Positions 1 to 7,723 of a stretch of 14,056 nt of DNA are shown one piece after another. Source of the DNA: an uncultured Alkalilimnicola sp. (GTDB lineage: Bacteria > Pseudomonadota > Gammaproteobacteria > Nitrococcales > AK92); contig CALGAN010000030.1 of assembly GCA_937951875.1 (NCBI GenBank), positions 1 through 14,056 on the forward strand. The letters run 5' to 3'. The stretch's first letter is position 1. Each line of letters begins with the position of its first letter. Under the pieces are notes generated by a model, which saw nothing but the letters and a program-made list of their open reading frames with translations, searched no databases and was not told where the DNA came from. The translations under genes and the position numbers were made by a program.

Positions 1-2
1 TG

Positions 3-59
3 GTCGCCGGCAAGCTCGACTTCGCAGTGATCAACCCTCATGCCCGGCAACCCACTTGA
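3..59 (+). CDS. C-terminal tail of an unidentified protein (partial)
   Basis: The third forward frame is open from the left edge of the window and ends at TGA 57-59, giving 18 residues that read VAGKLDFAVINPHARQPT. The stretch has an ordinary amino-acid mix and could be the end of a gene that begins to the left. It is too short to name a family. An open frame this short can also occur by chance, so the call is tentative. Confidence 0.3.
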   Translation, partial: VAGKLDFAVINPHARQPT

Positions 60-300
60 AATTCAACAGAGCCGAAAGTTTGGCCGCCGCCGAGATTGGC
101 GGGGAACGGAAAGGTCAATGGGCGTGGTAAGGGCAGGGTCGGCCGATGACGGCATCCACCATCGCGCCAGAGTTCCATACGCCGCGCAGCGATGCGCCAA
201 CGCTCCGGTTGGCTGCATCGCTGCGACGGGGATCGATGCCGGGACGGTTGCTCTAGCGTGAGCCGCCGTCCCGTGCCGAATCGCCGACGCGGCTAGCGCG
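60..300. other. Intergenic stretch without a supported gene
   Basis: A forward frame of 73 codons starts at 40, but its product is low-complexity, rich in Arg, Gly and Ala, matches nothing I recognise and lacks a ribosome binding site, so I do not call it. The only structure I can see is the hairpin at 241-272, listed separately. Confidence 0.5.
241..272 (-). terminator. Hairpin downstream of the OmpA-family gene, possible terminator
   Basis: GGGACGG (241-247) pairs with CCGTCCC (266-272). Inside it, GCTC (250-253) pairs with GAGC (260-263), leaving a 2x2 internal loop and a six-base apical loop. The hairpin lies 28 bases past the stop codon of the minus-strand OmpA-family gene, where a terminator is expected. 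No T tract follows on the minus strand, so it may only stabilise the mRNA end or be part of a Rho-dependent end. Confidence 0.4.
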
Positions 301-1212
301 TCAGCCTCCCGGCGACGGCCGCACGCCCGGATCGTCGGTCGACTGGCCGCGCGCCATGGTCTCCGGCGCCTGATTGCGCGCCGGCGGCATCTGGTCCTCG
401 GCCACCACCAGCTCGACGCGGCGGTTCTCGCTACGGCCGGCCGGGGTCGAGTTGCTGGCTACCGGGTAATCCTCGCCCATGCCGGTGGCGCGTATGCGGC
501 TCGGGTCGACGCCGCGGCTCACCAGGGCCTCCCGCACCGACTCGGCGCGGCGCTCGGACAGGCGCTGGTTGTAGTTGCGGTCGCCGACGCTGTCGGTGTG
601 GCCCTCCACCAGCACGTTGAGTTCGGGGTGCTGCTGCAGGTACTCCGCTAGACGGTCGATGGTGCGCTGGCTGCCCGGTTTCAACTCGGCGCTGTCGAAC
701 GGGAACAGCACCTCGCTCAGGGTCAAGGTCAGGCCCCGCTCGGTCTGGCGCGGGCTGAGCTCGGCCAGCTGACGCTGGGCGTCCTGCAGCGCCGCTTGCG
801 CTTCGGTCGCCTCCTGCCGCGCCCGCGCCGCCTCGGCGCGCGCCTGCTCGGCCTCGCGCTCGCGCGACTGCATCAGAATGCGCTGCCGCTCCTCGCCGGC
901 CTGCTCGGCGGCGCTGATCACCATCTCCCGGCGCGCCACCGCCTGGGCGATTTCCGCCTTGCGCTGCGCCAGATAGGCCAGATGGTCGACCTCGTCGAGC
1001 GGCGCGTCGGCGCGGGCGGCGCGCTCGGCCTTGCGCAGCGCCTCGCGCGCCTCGTTGAGCGCCAGCGGCGCGTACTGGACGACGTTGGGATCCTGTTCGG
1101 CGGCCTGCACCGCCTGCTGGGCGGCGGTGAGCCGCTCGGGCGTGGCCTGGGTGGCGCAGCCGGCGAGCAGCGCCAGCAGCAAGGGAAGGAGAATCGGTAC
1201 GCCGCGGTTCAT
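301..1212 (-). CDS. OmpA-family peptidoglycan-binding lipoprotein with DUF4398-like N-terminus
   Basis: The 303-residue product begins with a lipoprotein signal peptide whose lipobox LAGC places the lipidated Cys at residue 19. Residues about 25-100 resemble DUF4398 (the YAPLALNEAREAL motif). A long Ala/Glu/Gln/Arg-rich coiled coil covers about 100-155. An OmpA C-terminal domain covers about 160-272. It has the FPFDSAELKP entry strand, GHTDSVG at 204-210, the NQRLSERRAESV helix and the SENRRVEL end, including the Asp and Arg that in this family bind diaminopimelate in peptidoglycan. The expected role is a tether from the outer membrane to the cell wall. GGAGG lies just upstream of the ATG. 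The start overlaps the stop of the upstream lipoprotein gene in an ATGA, so the two are very likely co-translated. The C-terminal tail after 272 is Pro/Gly-rich and looks disordered. Confidence 0.92.
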   Translation of the reverse strand: MNRGVPILLPLLLALLAGCATQATPERLTAAQQAVQAAEQDPNVVQYAPLALNEAREALRKAERAARADAPLDEVDHLAYLAQRKAEIAQAVARREMVISAAEQAGEERQRILMQSREREAEQARAEAARARQEATEAQAALQDAQRQLAELSPRQTERGLTLTLSEVLFPFDSAELKPGSQRTIDRLAEYLQQHPELNVLVEGHTDSVGDRNYNQRLSERRAESVREALVSRGVDPSRIRATGMGEDYPVASNSTPAGRSENRRVELVVAEDQMPPARNQAPETMARGQSTDDPGVRPSPGG

Positions 1213-1622
1213 CGCCCACCCTCCATGCCAGGCTGCGCCGGCTGGTGCCGCAAATCCTGCTTGCGGCGCAGCTCTTCGCGCAGGGTCTCGACGTTCTTGA
1301 GATTCTCGGCGGCCAGTTGCTCGCTGCGCTCGGCTTGGGTCTGGGCCACCGCCAGCTCGGCGTTGGCCTGGGCCTGCTCGGCCAGGCGGCGGGCTTCGGC
1401 GTTGCGCTCGTTGGCCAACGCCGTGCGCGCCATCTGCAGACGGTCCCTGGCCTCGCTCAGGGGGACGGGGGCGTAGCGCGAGGCGTTGGCCTGCTCGGCT
1501 TGGCTCACGGCGAGTTCGGCGCGTGCGAGCTCGGCGCGCGGCGGTGGTGTGCTATCGGTGGCGCAGCCGGCGAGCAGGGCCATGGACCCCGCGGCCAGCC
1601 ATCCGCGCGTGCGGGTGTGCAT
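1209..1622 (-). CDS. DUF4398 domain lipoprotein
   Basis: The product has 137 residues. I chose the ATG at 1622 because GGAGGG lies 8 bases upstream of it; a TTG six bases earlier would sit too close to that site. A signal peptide ends in LAGC with Cys at residue 20. The rest is almost entirely helical and Ala/Glu-rich, with the ASRYAPVPLSEARDRLQMA motif typical of DUF4398, and the C-terminal half is likely coiled coil. The same motif recurs in the OmpA-family protein encoded next, with which it shares an ATGA overlap, so the two may be related by duplication of this domain. Members are often found beside OmpA-like proteins in Gammaproteobacteria, but no biochemical role is established that I know of. 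The location is most likely the inner leaflet of the outer membrane. Confidence 0.88.
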   Translation of the reverse strand: MHTRTRGWLAAGSMALLAGCATDSTPPPRAELARAELAVSQAEQANASRYAPVPLSEARDRLQMARTALANERNAEARRLAEQAQANAELAVAQTQAERSEQLAAENLKNVETLREELRRKQDLRHQPAQPGMEGGR

Positions 1623-1817
1623 ACTCAATTCCCTCCACTGGATTCGACCTCCGAGGCCTCTGCGCGCGGCGGACGAGAACCGCCTGCATGGATGTCTGCC
1701 GTCGGTCGGGGCTTACGGTTCCTGTGCCCGGAGGCACCCGAAAGGGAATCTCGGTATGCGGGAAATGGAATTCAAGACCCGGGCGGGCACGATAACCCGC
1801 TGAGCGCAAAGCGGATG

Positions 1818-1842
1818 CCGGACCGGCGCGCGGCCGGTCCGG
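1818..1842 (-). terminator. Strong hairpin after the 65-residue membrane protein gene
   Basis: CCGGACCGGC (1818-1827) and GCCGGTCCGG (1833-1842) form a perfect 10-bp stem with a five-base loop GCGCG. It begins 18 bases beyond the stop codon of the minus-strand gene at 1861. The bases that follow on the minus strand are only moderately T-rich (CATCCGCTTTGCG), so it is a non-canonical intrinsic terminator at best. It also separates that gene from the lipoprotein operon downstream. Confidence 0.55.
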
Positions 1843-1860
1843 GGTGATGGCGGGCCGATA

Positions 1861-2058
1861 TCAGCGGGTGGCGTTGTGAATTTGGCGGCGGGTTTCTTCG
1901 AGCAGATTTTCCGCGGCCCGTTCCAGCCGGCTGCCGAGATCGCGTTTTTGGAACGGGTTGCTGAGGATCGGCGCATCGCGTCCGTGATTGTAACCGCCGG
2001 CGAATCCCAGGATTCCCCCCAGTAAAAGCCCGATGATCAAGCCGTTCAGATAGCTCAT
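1861..2058 (-). CDS. Small single-pass membrane protein, function unknown
   Basis: The 65-residue product starts MSYLNGLIIG and has one glycine-rich hydrophobic segment at residues about 5-22, followed by a charged, probably helical tail (about 40-62, ERAAENLLEETRRQ). The Gly spacing in the membrane segment recalls glycine-zipper or YtxH-like proteins, but the match is too short to assign. A GAGGAAT ribosome binding site lies close to the ATG, and a strong hairpin follows the stop; together these support a real gene. It is 77 bases downstream of the hydrolase gene on the same strand, so the two could share a transcript. Confidence 0.65.
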   Translation of the reverse strand: MSYLNGLIIGLLLGGILGFAGGYNHGRDAPILSNPFQKRDLGSRLERAAENLLEETRRQIHNATR

Positions 2059-2135
2059 GCCATTCCTCGTCCATCGTTTTGGGCCGCTGTGCGCATCCTA
2101 GCGCGATCGCGCCGCGAAGCGGCAGAGGCACCGCT

Positions 2136-2633
2136 CTATAGGCCGTCCAGGAACAAACCGAATAGCTGGGTCAGATACGGAATCTGATCGTTGAGGGTGT
2201 GCTCGCTGTCGAGCAGATGCAGGCGGGCCGAGCAGGTGCGGGCCAGCCTTATGGCGTGCTCGACCGGGATCACCGTGTCGTGCCAGCCGTGGACGATCTC
2301 GATGCGTTCGGCGCGCGGCGCCGGTTCCTCGGCGTAACCGGGCATGTAGACCGCCGGCGCCAGCAAAAACAGGCCCTTGGGGCGCAGCTCGCGGCTGGCG
2401 ATGGCGCTGACGTAGCCGCCCATGCTCGACCCCACCAGCACCAGCGGCTCGCCGCTCGGCCGCAGCGACAGCAGGTGGCGGATGCGCTCGTCCGGGTCGT
2501 GCGTGAACGAATAGTCGGGGCTTTCGACATGGAAGCCCCGGGCGCGCGCCACCTCGGCGAGCGCCCGGATCTTGTGGCCCCAAGGGCCGCTTTCCTTGCC
2601 GTGGGCGAAATAGACGCAGCGGGATGCGGTCAT
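2136..2633 (-). CDS. Small alpha/beta-hydrolase (YqiA/YcfP-like esterase family)
   Basis: The product has 165 residues, short for the fold but usual for the YqiA/YcfP-like group. The N-terminal strand carries the oxyanion motif YFAHGKESGPWG (residues 8-19). The nucleophile elbow is GSSMGG with Ser70. HGWHDTVIP gives the acid, Asp119, and SEHTL gives the base, His145. It therefore has a complete Ser-Asp-His triad and should hydrolyse an ester or thioester; the substrate cannot be read from the sequence. There is no signal peptide, so it is cytoplasmic. I see no clear Shine-Dalgarno before the ATG at 2633. The gene is divergent from the diguanylate cyclase gene, 166 bases away. Confidence 0.85.
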   Translation of the reverse strand: MTASRCVYFAHGKESGPWGHKIRALAEVARARGFHVESPDYSFTHDPDERIRHLLSLRPSGEPLVLVGSSMGGYVSAIASRELRPKGLFLLAPAVYMPGYAEEPAPRAERIEIVHGWHDTVIPVEHAIRLARTCSARLHLLDSEHTLNDQIPYLTQLFGLFLDGL

Positions 2634-2799
2634 GGCGGCGTTAACCCGTTCGGTTTGTTTCCACGAAAGTCATGGGCGTATGAAACCATATCATCGCACC
2701 GTACCGGCACCCGTTTCCGCTTCCCGGCAGGTATCGCTAGCGTAATTCGGCGGATGCGCTAGTATTTCCCAATTCGTCCCCGACAAGCAGCTTGGGTCA

Positions 2800-4374
2800 A
2801 TGGAACTGTTCCCAGAGACGGCGGCCGCTGCGTATGGATCGAGTGCCGCTGTAATTTGCCTGGTGCTGTATTACCTGCGCGCCCTGCGGGAGGCGCCGCC
2901 AGGCATTGCTTGGTGGGCGGCGGCGATCGCCGCCAGCGGGGTGCGCGAGCTGACCCTGCAGGTGGTGCCGTCGATCAGCGTCGGTCTGGTGCAGTGCTAC
3001 GCCGAGGTGCTGCAGGCGGCCATGGCAGTGCTGCTGCTGGGCGGTACCCGCGCCTTCCTCGGCCGCCCGCTCTCCCGTCGCCATCTGCTCGCCGCTTGGG
3101 CCCTGGGCGTGATCTGGAGCCTGTACGCGCTGCTGTCCGGCCAGCAGTCCTGGATGCTCGCCCTGGTGCTGACCGGCGCCTGCAGCCTGGCGACCGCCTA
3201 CACCGGCTGGGTGTTCCTGTGCAGCCGCCCGCTGCTGGTGGCGTCGGGCTACAGCCTGGCCGGCGGCGTGTTCATCGGCTGGGCGCTGAGCTGGCTGGCC
3301 GAGCCGATCCTGGAGGCGTTCGGGGCATCGCGCGCCTGGGCGGCGTTCGCGGGGCAGGTGCTGATGCAGGCGGCCGGCATGAGCCTGGTGGTGATCGTGC
3401 TGCAGCGCCTGCGGATCTCGGCGCTGGAGGCGGAGGCCAAGACCCGCGAGGCGCACCAGCGCGCCCAGTCCATTCTCGACGCCACGCCCGAGGCGACCCT
3501 GATCGGCCGCGCCAGTCGCGGCGATTTGCTTTACGCCAACGGCCGCGCCGCCGAGCAGCTGGCGGCCGATGCACCGACGCTCATGACCCGCAGTCTGCCC
3601 GACTTCTTCGCCGATCCCGGCGACTACGAGCGGGCGCTGGAGCGGCTGGAGCGGCAAGGTACGGTGGACGGCGTGGAGATGCGCCTGCGCACGGCGTCCG
3701 GCAAGGCGTTCTGGGCGCTGGTGTCGCTGCGGCCGATCGTCTACGACGGCCTGCGTTCGGTGCTGCTCACCTTCGCCGATATCAGCAAGCGCAAGGCGCT
3801 GGAAGAGCAGCTGCTGTACCTGGCCACCACCGATTCGCTGACCGGCGTCTACAGCCGGCGCCACTTCGTCGAGCTGACCGAGCGCGAGCTCAAGCGCGCC
3901 CGCCGCTACCAGCAGACCGTGTCGCTGCTGCTGATCGATGTCGATCACTTCAAGCAGATCAACGACACCTACGGACACAGCAGGGGCGATCAGGTGCTGC
4001 GGCAGATCGCCGCGCACTGCCGGGGCATGCTGCGCGCCCACGACCTGCTCGGCCGCCTGGGCGGTGAGGAGTTCGCCATCACCTTGCCGGAGACCGGGCT
4101 GGCCGGCGCCATGGAGCTGGCCGAGCGGCTGCGCGAGAGTGTCGCCGGGCAGGAGCTGGTCGACCCGCGCGGCCGCTTTCGGGCGACCCTGAGCATCGGC
4201 GTGGCGGAATGCCTGCCGAGCGACGACGTCGACAGCGCGCTGCAGCGCGCCGACGCCGCGCTCTACCAGGCCAAGGCGCTGGGCCGCAACCGGGTCTGCT
4301 GCGCCGTCGGTGGTCGGCTCGACGACGTCGAGCGTGGCTCGGCGGCGGCGGGTGGCCTGAACCCGGTCGGTTAA
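2800..4374 (+). CDS. Membrane-bound PAS-GGDEF diguanylate cyclase
   Basis: The 524-residue protein should make cyclic di-GMP from two GTP. About seven hydrophobic segments fill residues 10-205. They are followed by a short linker helix (205-225), a PAS domain (about 222-333, ending TFADISKRK) and a GGDEF domain (about 335-505). The cyclase has TDSLTGVYSRRHF at its start, the metal-site LLIDVDHFK (Asp380), the active-site motif GGEEF at 421-425 and an RxxD inhibitory site (RAHD, 412-415) exactly five residues before it. It therefore looks catalytically active and subject to product inhibition. The signal sensed by the membrane and PAS domains is unknown. No strong ribosome binding site precedes the ATG. 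Its stop TAA overlaps the stop of the convergent channel gene in the palindrome TTAA. Confidence 0.92.
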   Translation: MELFPETAAAAYGSSAAVICLVLYYLRALREAPPGIAWWAAAIAASGVRELTLQVVPSISVGLVQCYAEVLQAAMAVLLLGGTRAFLGRPLSRRHLLAAWALGVIWSLYALLSGQQSWMLALVLTGACSLATAYTGWVFLCSRPLLVASGYSLAGGVFIGWALSWLAEPILEAFGASRAWAAFAGQVLMQAAGMSLVVIVLQRLRISALEAEAKTREAHQRAQSILDATPEATLIGRASRGDLLYANGRAAEQLAADAPTLMTRSLPDFFADPGDYERALERLERQGTVDGVEMRLRTASGKAFWALVSLRPIVYDGLRSVLLTFADISKRKALEEQLLYLATTDSLTGVYSRRHFVELTERELKRARRYQQTVSLLLIDVDHFKQINDTYGHSRGDQVLRQIAAHCRGMLRAHDLLGRLGGEEFAITLPETGLAGAMELAERLRESVAGQELVDPRGRFRATLSIGVAECLPSDDVDSALQRADAALYQAKALGRNRVCCAVGGRLDDVERGSAAAGGLNPVG

Positions 4375-5759
4375 CGGTCGGCGTCGCTGTCGGTGACCGC
4401 CCAGCCGCCCCCCAGTGCCTTGAACAGGTCGGTAGTGGCGCTGTAGCGCGCCAGCTCCGCCTGCAGCAGGCTGTCCTCGGTCTGCAGCAGGGTGCGCTGG
4501 GCGTCCAGCAGGTTCAGCAGGTCCTCGGCGCCGGCTTCGTAGCGGGCGGAGGCGATTTCGAAGGCGTCGCGCGCCTGCGCCACCGTCTGTCGCAGCGCCT
4601 CAGCGCGCGCCGTACTGGCGTCGACCGAGATCAGGCTATCCTGCACTTCCCGCAGGCTTACCAGCACCGCTTGCGCGTACTGTGCCGCCAGCTCGGTGCG
4701 CCGCGCCTCGGACTGCTCCACCTGGGCGCGCAGCCGGCCGCCGTCGAAGATGGTCTGCGCCAGGGAGGCGGCGATCGAGGCGACGCTGCCCGAGCCGCCG
4801 GTGACCAGGCCGCTAAGGCCGGCCGAGGCCGACAGCCGCACGGTCGGATAGAGGGCGGCGCGGGCGGCGCCGATGTCGGCGTTGGCGGCGATCAGCTGCG
4901 CTTCGGCGCGGCGAATGTCCGGGCGGCGGTCCAGCAGCTCGGCCGGCTGGCCCGGCGCGACCGTGGGCAGGGTCAGCCCGGCCAGGCCGGTGCCCTCGAT
5001 CGAGAAGCCCTGCGGCGGGCGCCCCAGCAGCACCGCCAGGGCGTTCTCGGTCAACCGCAGCTGCTGGCGCAGCTGCGGCAGCTGCGCCTCGATGTTGTGC
5101 ACGGCGGTGCGCTGCTGCGCCAGCTCCAAGCCGGTGGCCGCGCCCTCGTCGTAGCGCACTTGCACCAGCGCCAGCACCTGCCGCGCCGCCTCCAGGTTGC
5201 GCTCGGCGATGGCCAGCCGGTCCTTCAGCGCCAGGGCCTGGAAGTAATTGGCGGCCACTTCCGCCTGCAACACCAGGGCGAGCGCGTCACGGTCGTACAC
5301 GCTGGCGTCGAGCCGGGCGCGGGCGGCGGCGGCGCTGGCGGCGTTGCCGCCCCACAGGTCGAGCTCATAGCCCACGCTCAAACCGACCTCGTCGTTCTCG
5401 CCGCGGGTGGTGCGCGTGCCGTCGTCGCGGCTGCTGTGGCTGATCGAGCCCGACAGCTCGGCGCTCGGCAGCTGCCCGGCGCGGGCGATGCGGGCGGTGG
5501 CGCGGGCCTGCTCGATGCGGCTCATCGCCGCCGCCAGGTCGTAGTTAGCGGCTAGCGCGTCGGCCATGAGCCGGTTCAGTTCGTCGCTGCCGAAGCGCTG
5601 CCACCAGTCGGCGGTAACGGTGGTTCCGGCCTGGACGTCGCCGTCCCAGGCGGCTGGCAGGTCCAGCTCGGGGCGCTGGTGGTCGGGCGTGAGCGCGCAG
5701 CCGGCCAGCGGCAGCAGCGCGGCCGCGAGCAGCAGGGACTTCAGGGATGGGGTCGTCAT
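4371..5759 (-). CDS. NodT-type outer-membrane efflux lipoprotein (TolC family)
   Basis: This 462-residue protein is the outer-membrane exit duct of the pump encoded upstream. The open frame runs further in the 5' direction, but the ATG at 5759 is right: GAGG lies 6 bases upstream and a lipoprotein signal follows, with LAGC and Cys at residue 21. The extension would overlap macB and has no family match. Two outer-membrane efflux repeats follow, with the NodT signature around RRPDIRRAEAQL and the GAARAALYPTVRLSASAGL segment in the second. Length is usual for the family (about 450-490). It follows macB by 11 bases, so it is the last gene of the macA-macB-channel operon. Dedicated channel genes in MacAB operons are known; E. 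coli instead uses the unlinked tolC. Confidence 0.93.
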   Translation of the reverse strand: MTTPSLKSLLLAAALLPLAGCALTPDHQRPELDLPAAWDGDVQAGTTVTADWWQRFGSDELNRLMADALAANYDLAAAMSRIEQARATARIARAGQLPSAELSGSISHSSRDDGTRTTRGENDEVGLSVGYELDLWGGNAASAAAARARLDASVYDRDALALVLQAEVAANYFQALALKDRLAIAERNLEAARQVLALVQVRYDEGAATGLELAQQRTAVHNIEAQLPQLRQQLRLTENALAVLLGRPPQGFSIEGTGLAGLTLPTVAPGQPAELLDRRPDIRRAEAQLIAANADIGAARAALYPTVRLSASAGLSGLVTGGSGSVASIAASLAQTIFDGGRLRAQVEQSEARRTELAAQYAQAVLVSLREVQDSLISVDASTARAEALRQTVAQARDAFEIASARYEAGAEDLLNLLDAQRTLLQTEDSLLQAELARYSATTDLFKALGGGWAVTDSDADR

Positions 5760-5770
5760 CGCATGCCTCG

Positions 5771-7723
5771 TTATTCGGATGCCAATGCCGCCACGGGGTC
5801 CATGTGGGCGGCCTTGCGGGCCGGCAGGTAGCCGAATAGCAGCCCGGTGGCGAACGCCGATGAGAAAGCCAGCACGGCCGGCGTCACCGAGAACGCCACC
5901 GGCCGGCCGAGGGCGCCGACCAGCGCCGCCGTGCCCAGGCCGACCAGCACCCCGACCACGCCGCCGATGCCGCACACCACCAGGGCCTCGGTGTTGAATT
6001 GCAGCAGGATGTTGCTGGCGCGCGCACCGGTGGCCATGCGCACGCCGATCTCGCGGGTGCGCTCGGTGACGTTCACCAGCATGATGTTCATCACGCCGAT
6101 GCCGCCCACCAGCAGCGAGATGGCCGCCACCGAGCCGAGCAGCACGGTGAGCGTGTTCTGCGTCTCCTCGGCGGTTTCCAGGATCGACGCGGTGTTGCGG
6201 ATCTGGAAGTCCTCGGTGCCGTGACGGTTGCGCAGTAGCTCCTCCATCGCCGCTTGGGTGGCGTCGATCTGGGCGGCGTCCTCGACCTTGACGGTGATCG
6301 AGCTGACGTACTGCTTGCCGAACAGCCGCATGAAGCCGGTGGTGAGCGGCACCAGCGCGGTGTCGTCCTGATCCGAGCCCCAGGGGGTGGCGCCCTTCGG
6401 CGCGAGCACGCCGATCACCTCGAACGGCACGTTGCGCACCAGCACGTAACGGCCGACCGGGTCGCCGCCGTCCGGGAACAGGTTCTTGGCCACGGTCTGG
6501 CCGAGCACGATCACCGGCGCGTAGCTCTTGAGGTCGTCCCGGCTGATGAAGTTGCCGGCGGCCATGCGCCAGTCGCGCGCCGCGGCGTGCCCCGGCCAGA
6601 CGCCGGTGACGTTGGTCTGATAGTCGACGCTGCCGAAGCGCAGCGTGACGCGGGTGCTGCGCTCGGGCGCCACCACCGCGACGTTGGGCAGCTCCTGCAG
6701 CGCCTCGGCGTCGGCGGTGGTGAGCGTGGCCATGTCGCCGGTGGCGCGGGTGCCGGGCGCGCCGGGGCGGATCAGCAGCAGGTTGGTGCCCATCGACTGG
6801 ATGCTTTGCATCACCTGCTGTTTGCTGCCTTCGCCGATGGCCAGCATGGCCACCACTGCGGCCACGCCGATCACCACGCCGAGCAGGGTCAGGGCGCTGC
6901 GGAACAGGTTGGCGCGCAGCGAGCGCAGCGCCATTTTCACCGCCTCGGCCAGGTCGGGCAGCCAGCTGGGGTGGCTGCCGCCGAGCGCCTGCGCGCGCGG
7001 ACCGGCCGGGTTGGCGACTCGCCCGGAGTCTTCGATGATGCGACCGTCCCTGATCTGAATGATGCGCTGCGCGTGCGAGGCGATCTCGGCGTCGTGGGTG
7101 ATCAGCAGGATGGTGTGGCCTTCGGCGTGCAGCTGCTTGAGCAGCGCCAGCACCTCGCGGCCGCTCTTGCTGTCGAGCGCGCCGGTGGGCTCGTCGGCGA
7201 GGATCACCTCGGCGCCGTTCATGAGCGCGCGGGCGATGGATACGCGCTGCTGCTGGCCGCCGGAGAGCTGGTTCGGCTTGTGCCCGGCGCGATCGCCCAG
7301 CCCCAGCCGCTCCAGCAGCGCGTGGGCGCGGGCCACGCGCTCGTGCTTGGGCCGGCCGGCGTAGATGGCCGGCAGCTCGACGTTCTCGGCGGCGGTCACC
7401 GACGGCAGCAGGTTGTAGCGCTGGAACACGAAGCCGAAGGTGTCGCGCCGCAGCGCCGCCAGCTCGTCGCTGCTCAGCGTGGCGACGTCGCGGCCGTTGA
7501 CGCGATAGTGGCCGCGGCTGGGCCGGTCCAGGCAGCCGAGGATGTTCATCAGCGTCGACTTGCCGGAACCGGACTGGCCGACGATGGCCACGAACTCGCC
7601 CGGGTAGATCTCCAGGCTGACGTTGTCGAGGGCGCGGATCTCCGTGTCGCCGCTGGCGTAGATGCGGCTCACGTTCTCCAGGCTCAGCAGCGGCGTCTGC
7701 GCCGCGACGGGCATGCCGGTCAT
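5771..7723 (-). CDS. macB: MacB, ABC-type efflux ATPase/permease
   Basis: The 650-residue product matches the usual MacB length. The open frame is longer, but the start at 7723 overlaps the macA stop in an ATGA, and the ABC domain begins just after it. The nucleotide-binding domain has Walker A GQSGSGKST (49-57), Q-loop Gln101, signature LSGGQQQR (153-160), Walker B VILADEP (173-179) and H-loop His210. A first membrane segment follows at about 265-290, then a large periplasmic domain, then three C-terminal membrane segments, the first carrying GGIGVMNIMLVNVTERTREIG. MacB works as a dimer that couples ATP hydrolysis to transport from the periplasm through the outer-membrane duct (mechanotransmission). 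Known substrates of the family include macrolides, lipopeptides and toxins; the substrate here cannot be told. Confidence 0.95.
   Translation of the reverse strand: MTGMPVAAQTPLLSLENVSRIYASGDTEIRALDNVSLEIYPGEFVAIVGQSGSGKSTLMNILGCLDRPSRGHYRVNGRDVATLSSDELAALRRDTFGFVFQRYNLLPSVTAAENVELPAIYAGRPKHERVARAHALLERLGLGDRAGHKPNQLSGGQQQRVSIARALMNGAEVILADEPTGALDSKSGREVLALLKQLHAEGHTILLITHDAEIASHAQRIIQIRDGRIIEDSGRVANPAGPRAQALGGSHPSWLPDLAEAVKMALRSLRANLFRSALTLLGVVIGVAAVVAMLAIGEGSKQQVMQSIQSMGTNLLLIRPGAPGTRATGDMATLTTADAEALQELPNVAVVAPERSTRVTLRFGSVDYQTNVTGVWPGHAAARDWRMAAGNFISRDDLKSYAPVIVLGQTVAKNLFPDGGDPVGRYVLVRNVPFEVIGVLAPKGATPWGSDQDDTALVPLTTGFMRLFGKQYVSSITVKVEDAAQIDATQAAMEELLRNRHGTEDFQIRNTASILETAEETQNTLTVLLGSVAAISLLVGGIGVMNIMLVNVTERTREIGVRMATGARASNILLQFNTEALVVCGIGGVVGVLVGLGTAALVGALGRPVAFSVTPAVLAFSSAFATGLLFGYLPARKAAHMDPVAALASE

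Noticed and set aside
40..261. A 73-codon forward frame near the left edge
   Set aside because: No ribosome binding site, biased composition and no recognisable domain; it also overlaps the end of a better candidate tail at 3-59.
1734..1747. Short hairpin GTGCC-CGGA-GGCAC in the gap before the lipoprotein operon
   Set aside because: Only five base pairs, and no promoter or T tract is associated with it. I also found no convincing promoter in 1629-1860.
2797..4041. A 414-codon minus-strand frame opposite the diguanylate cyclase
   Set aside because: Gln/His/Arg-rich antisense product; the plus strand has complete PAS and GGDEF motifs.
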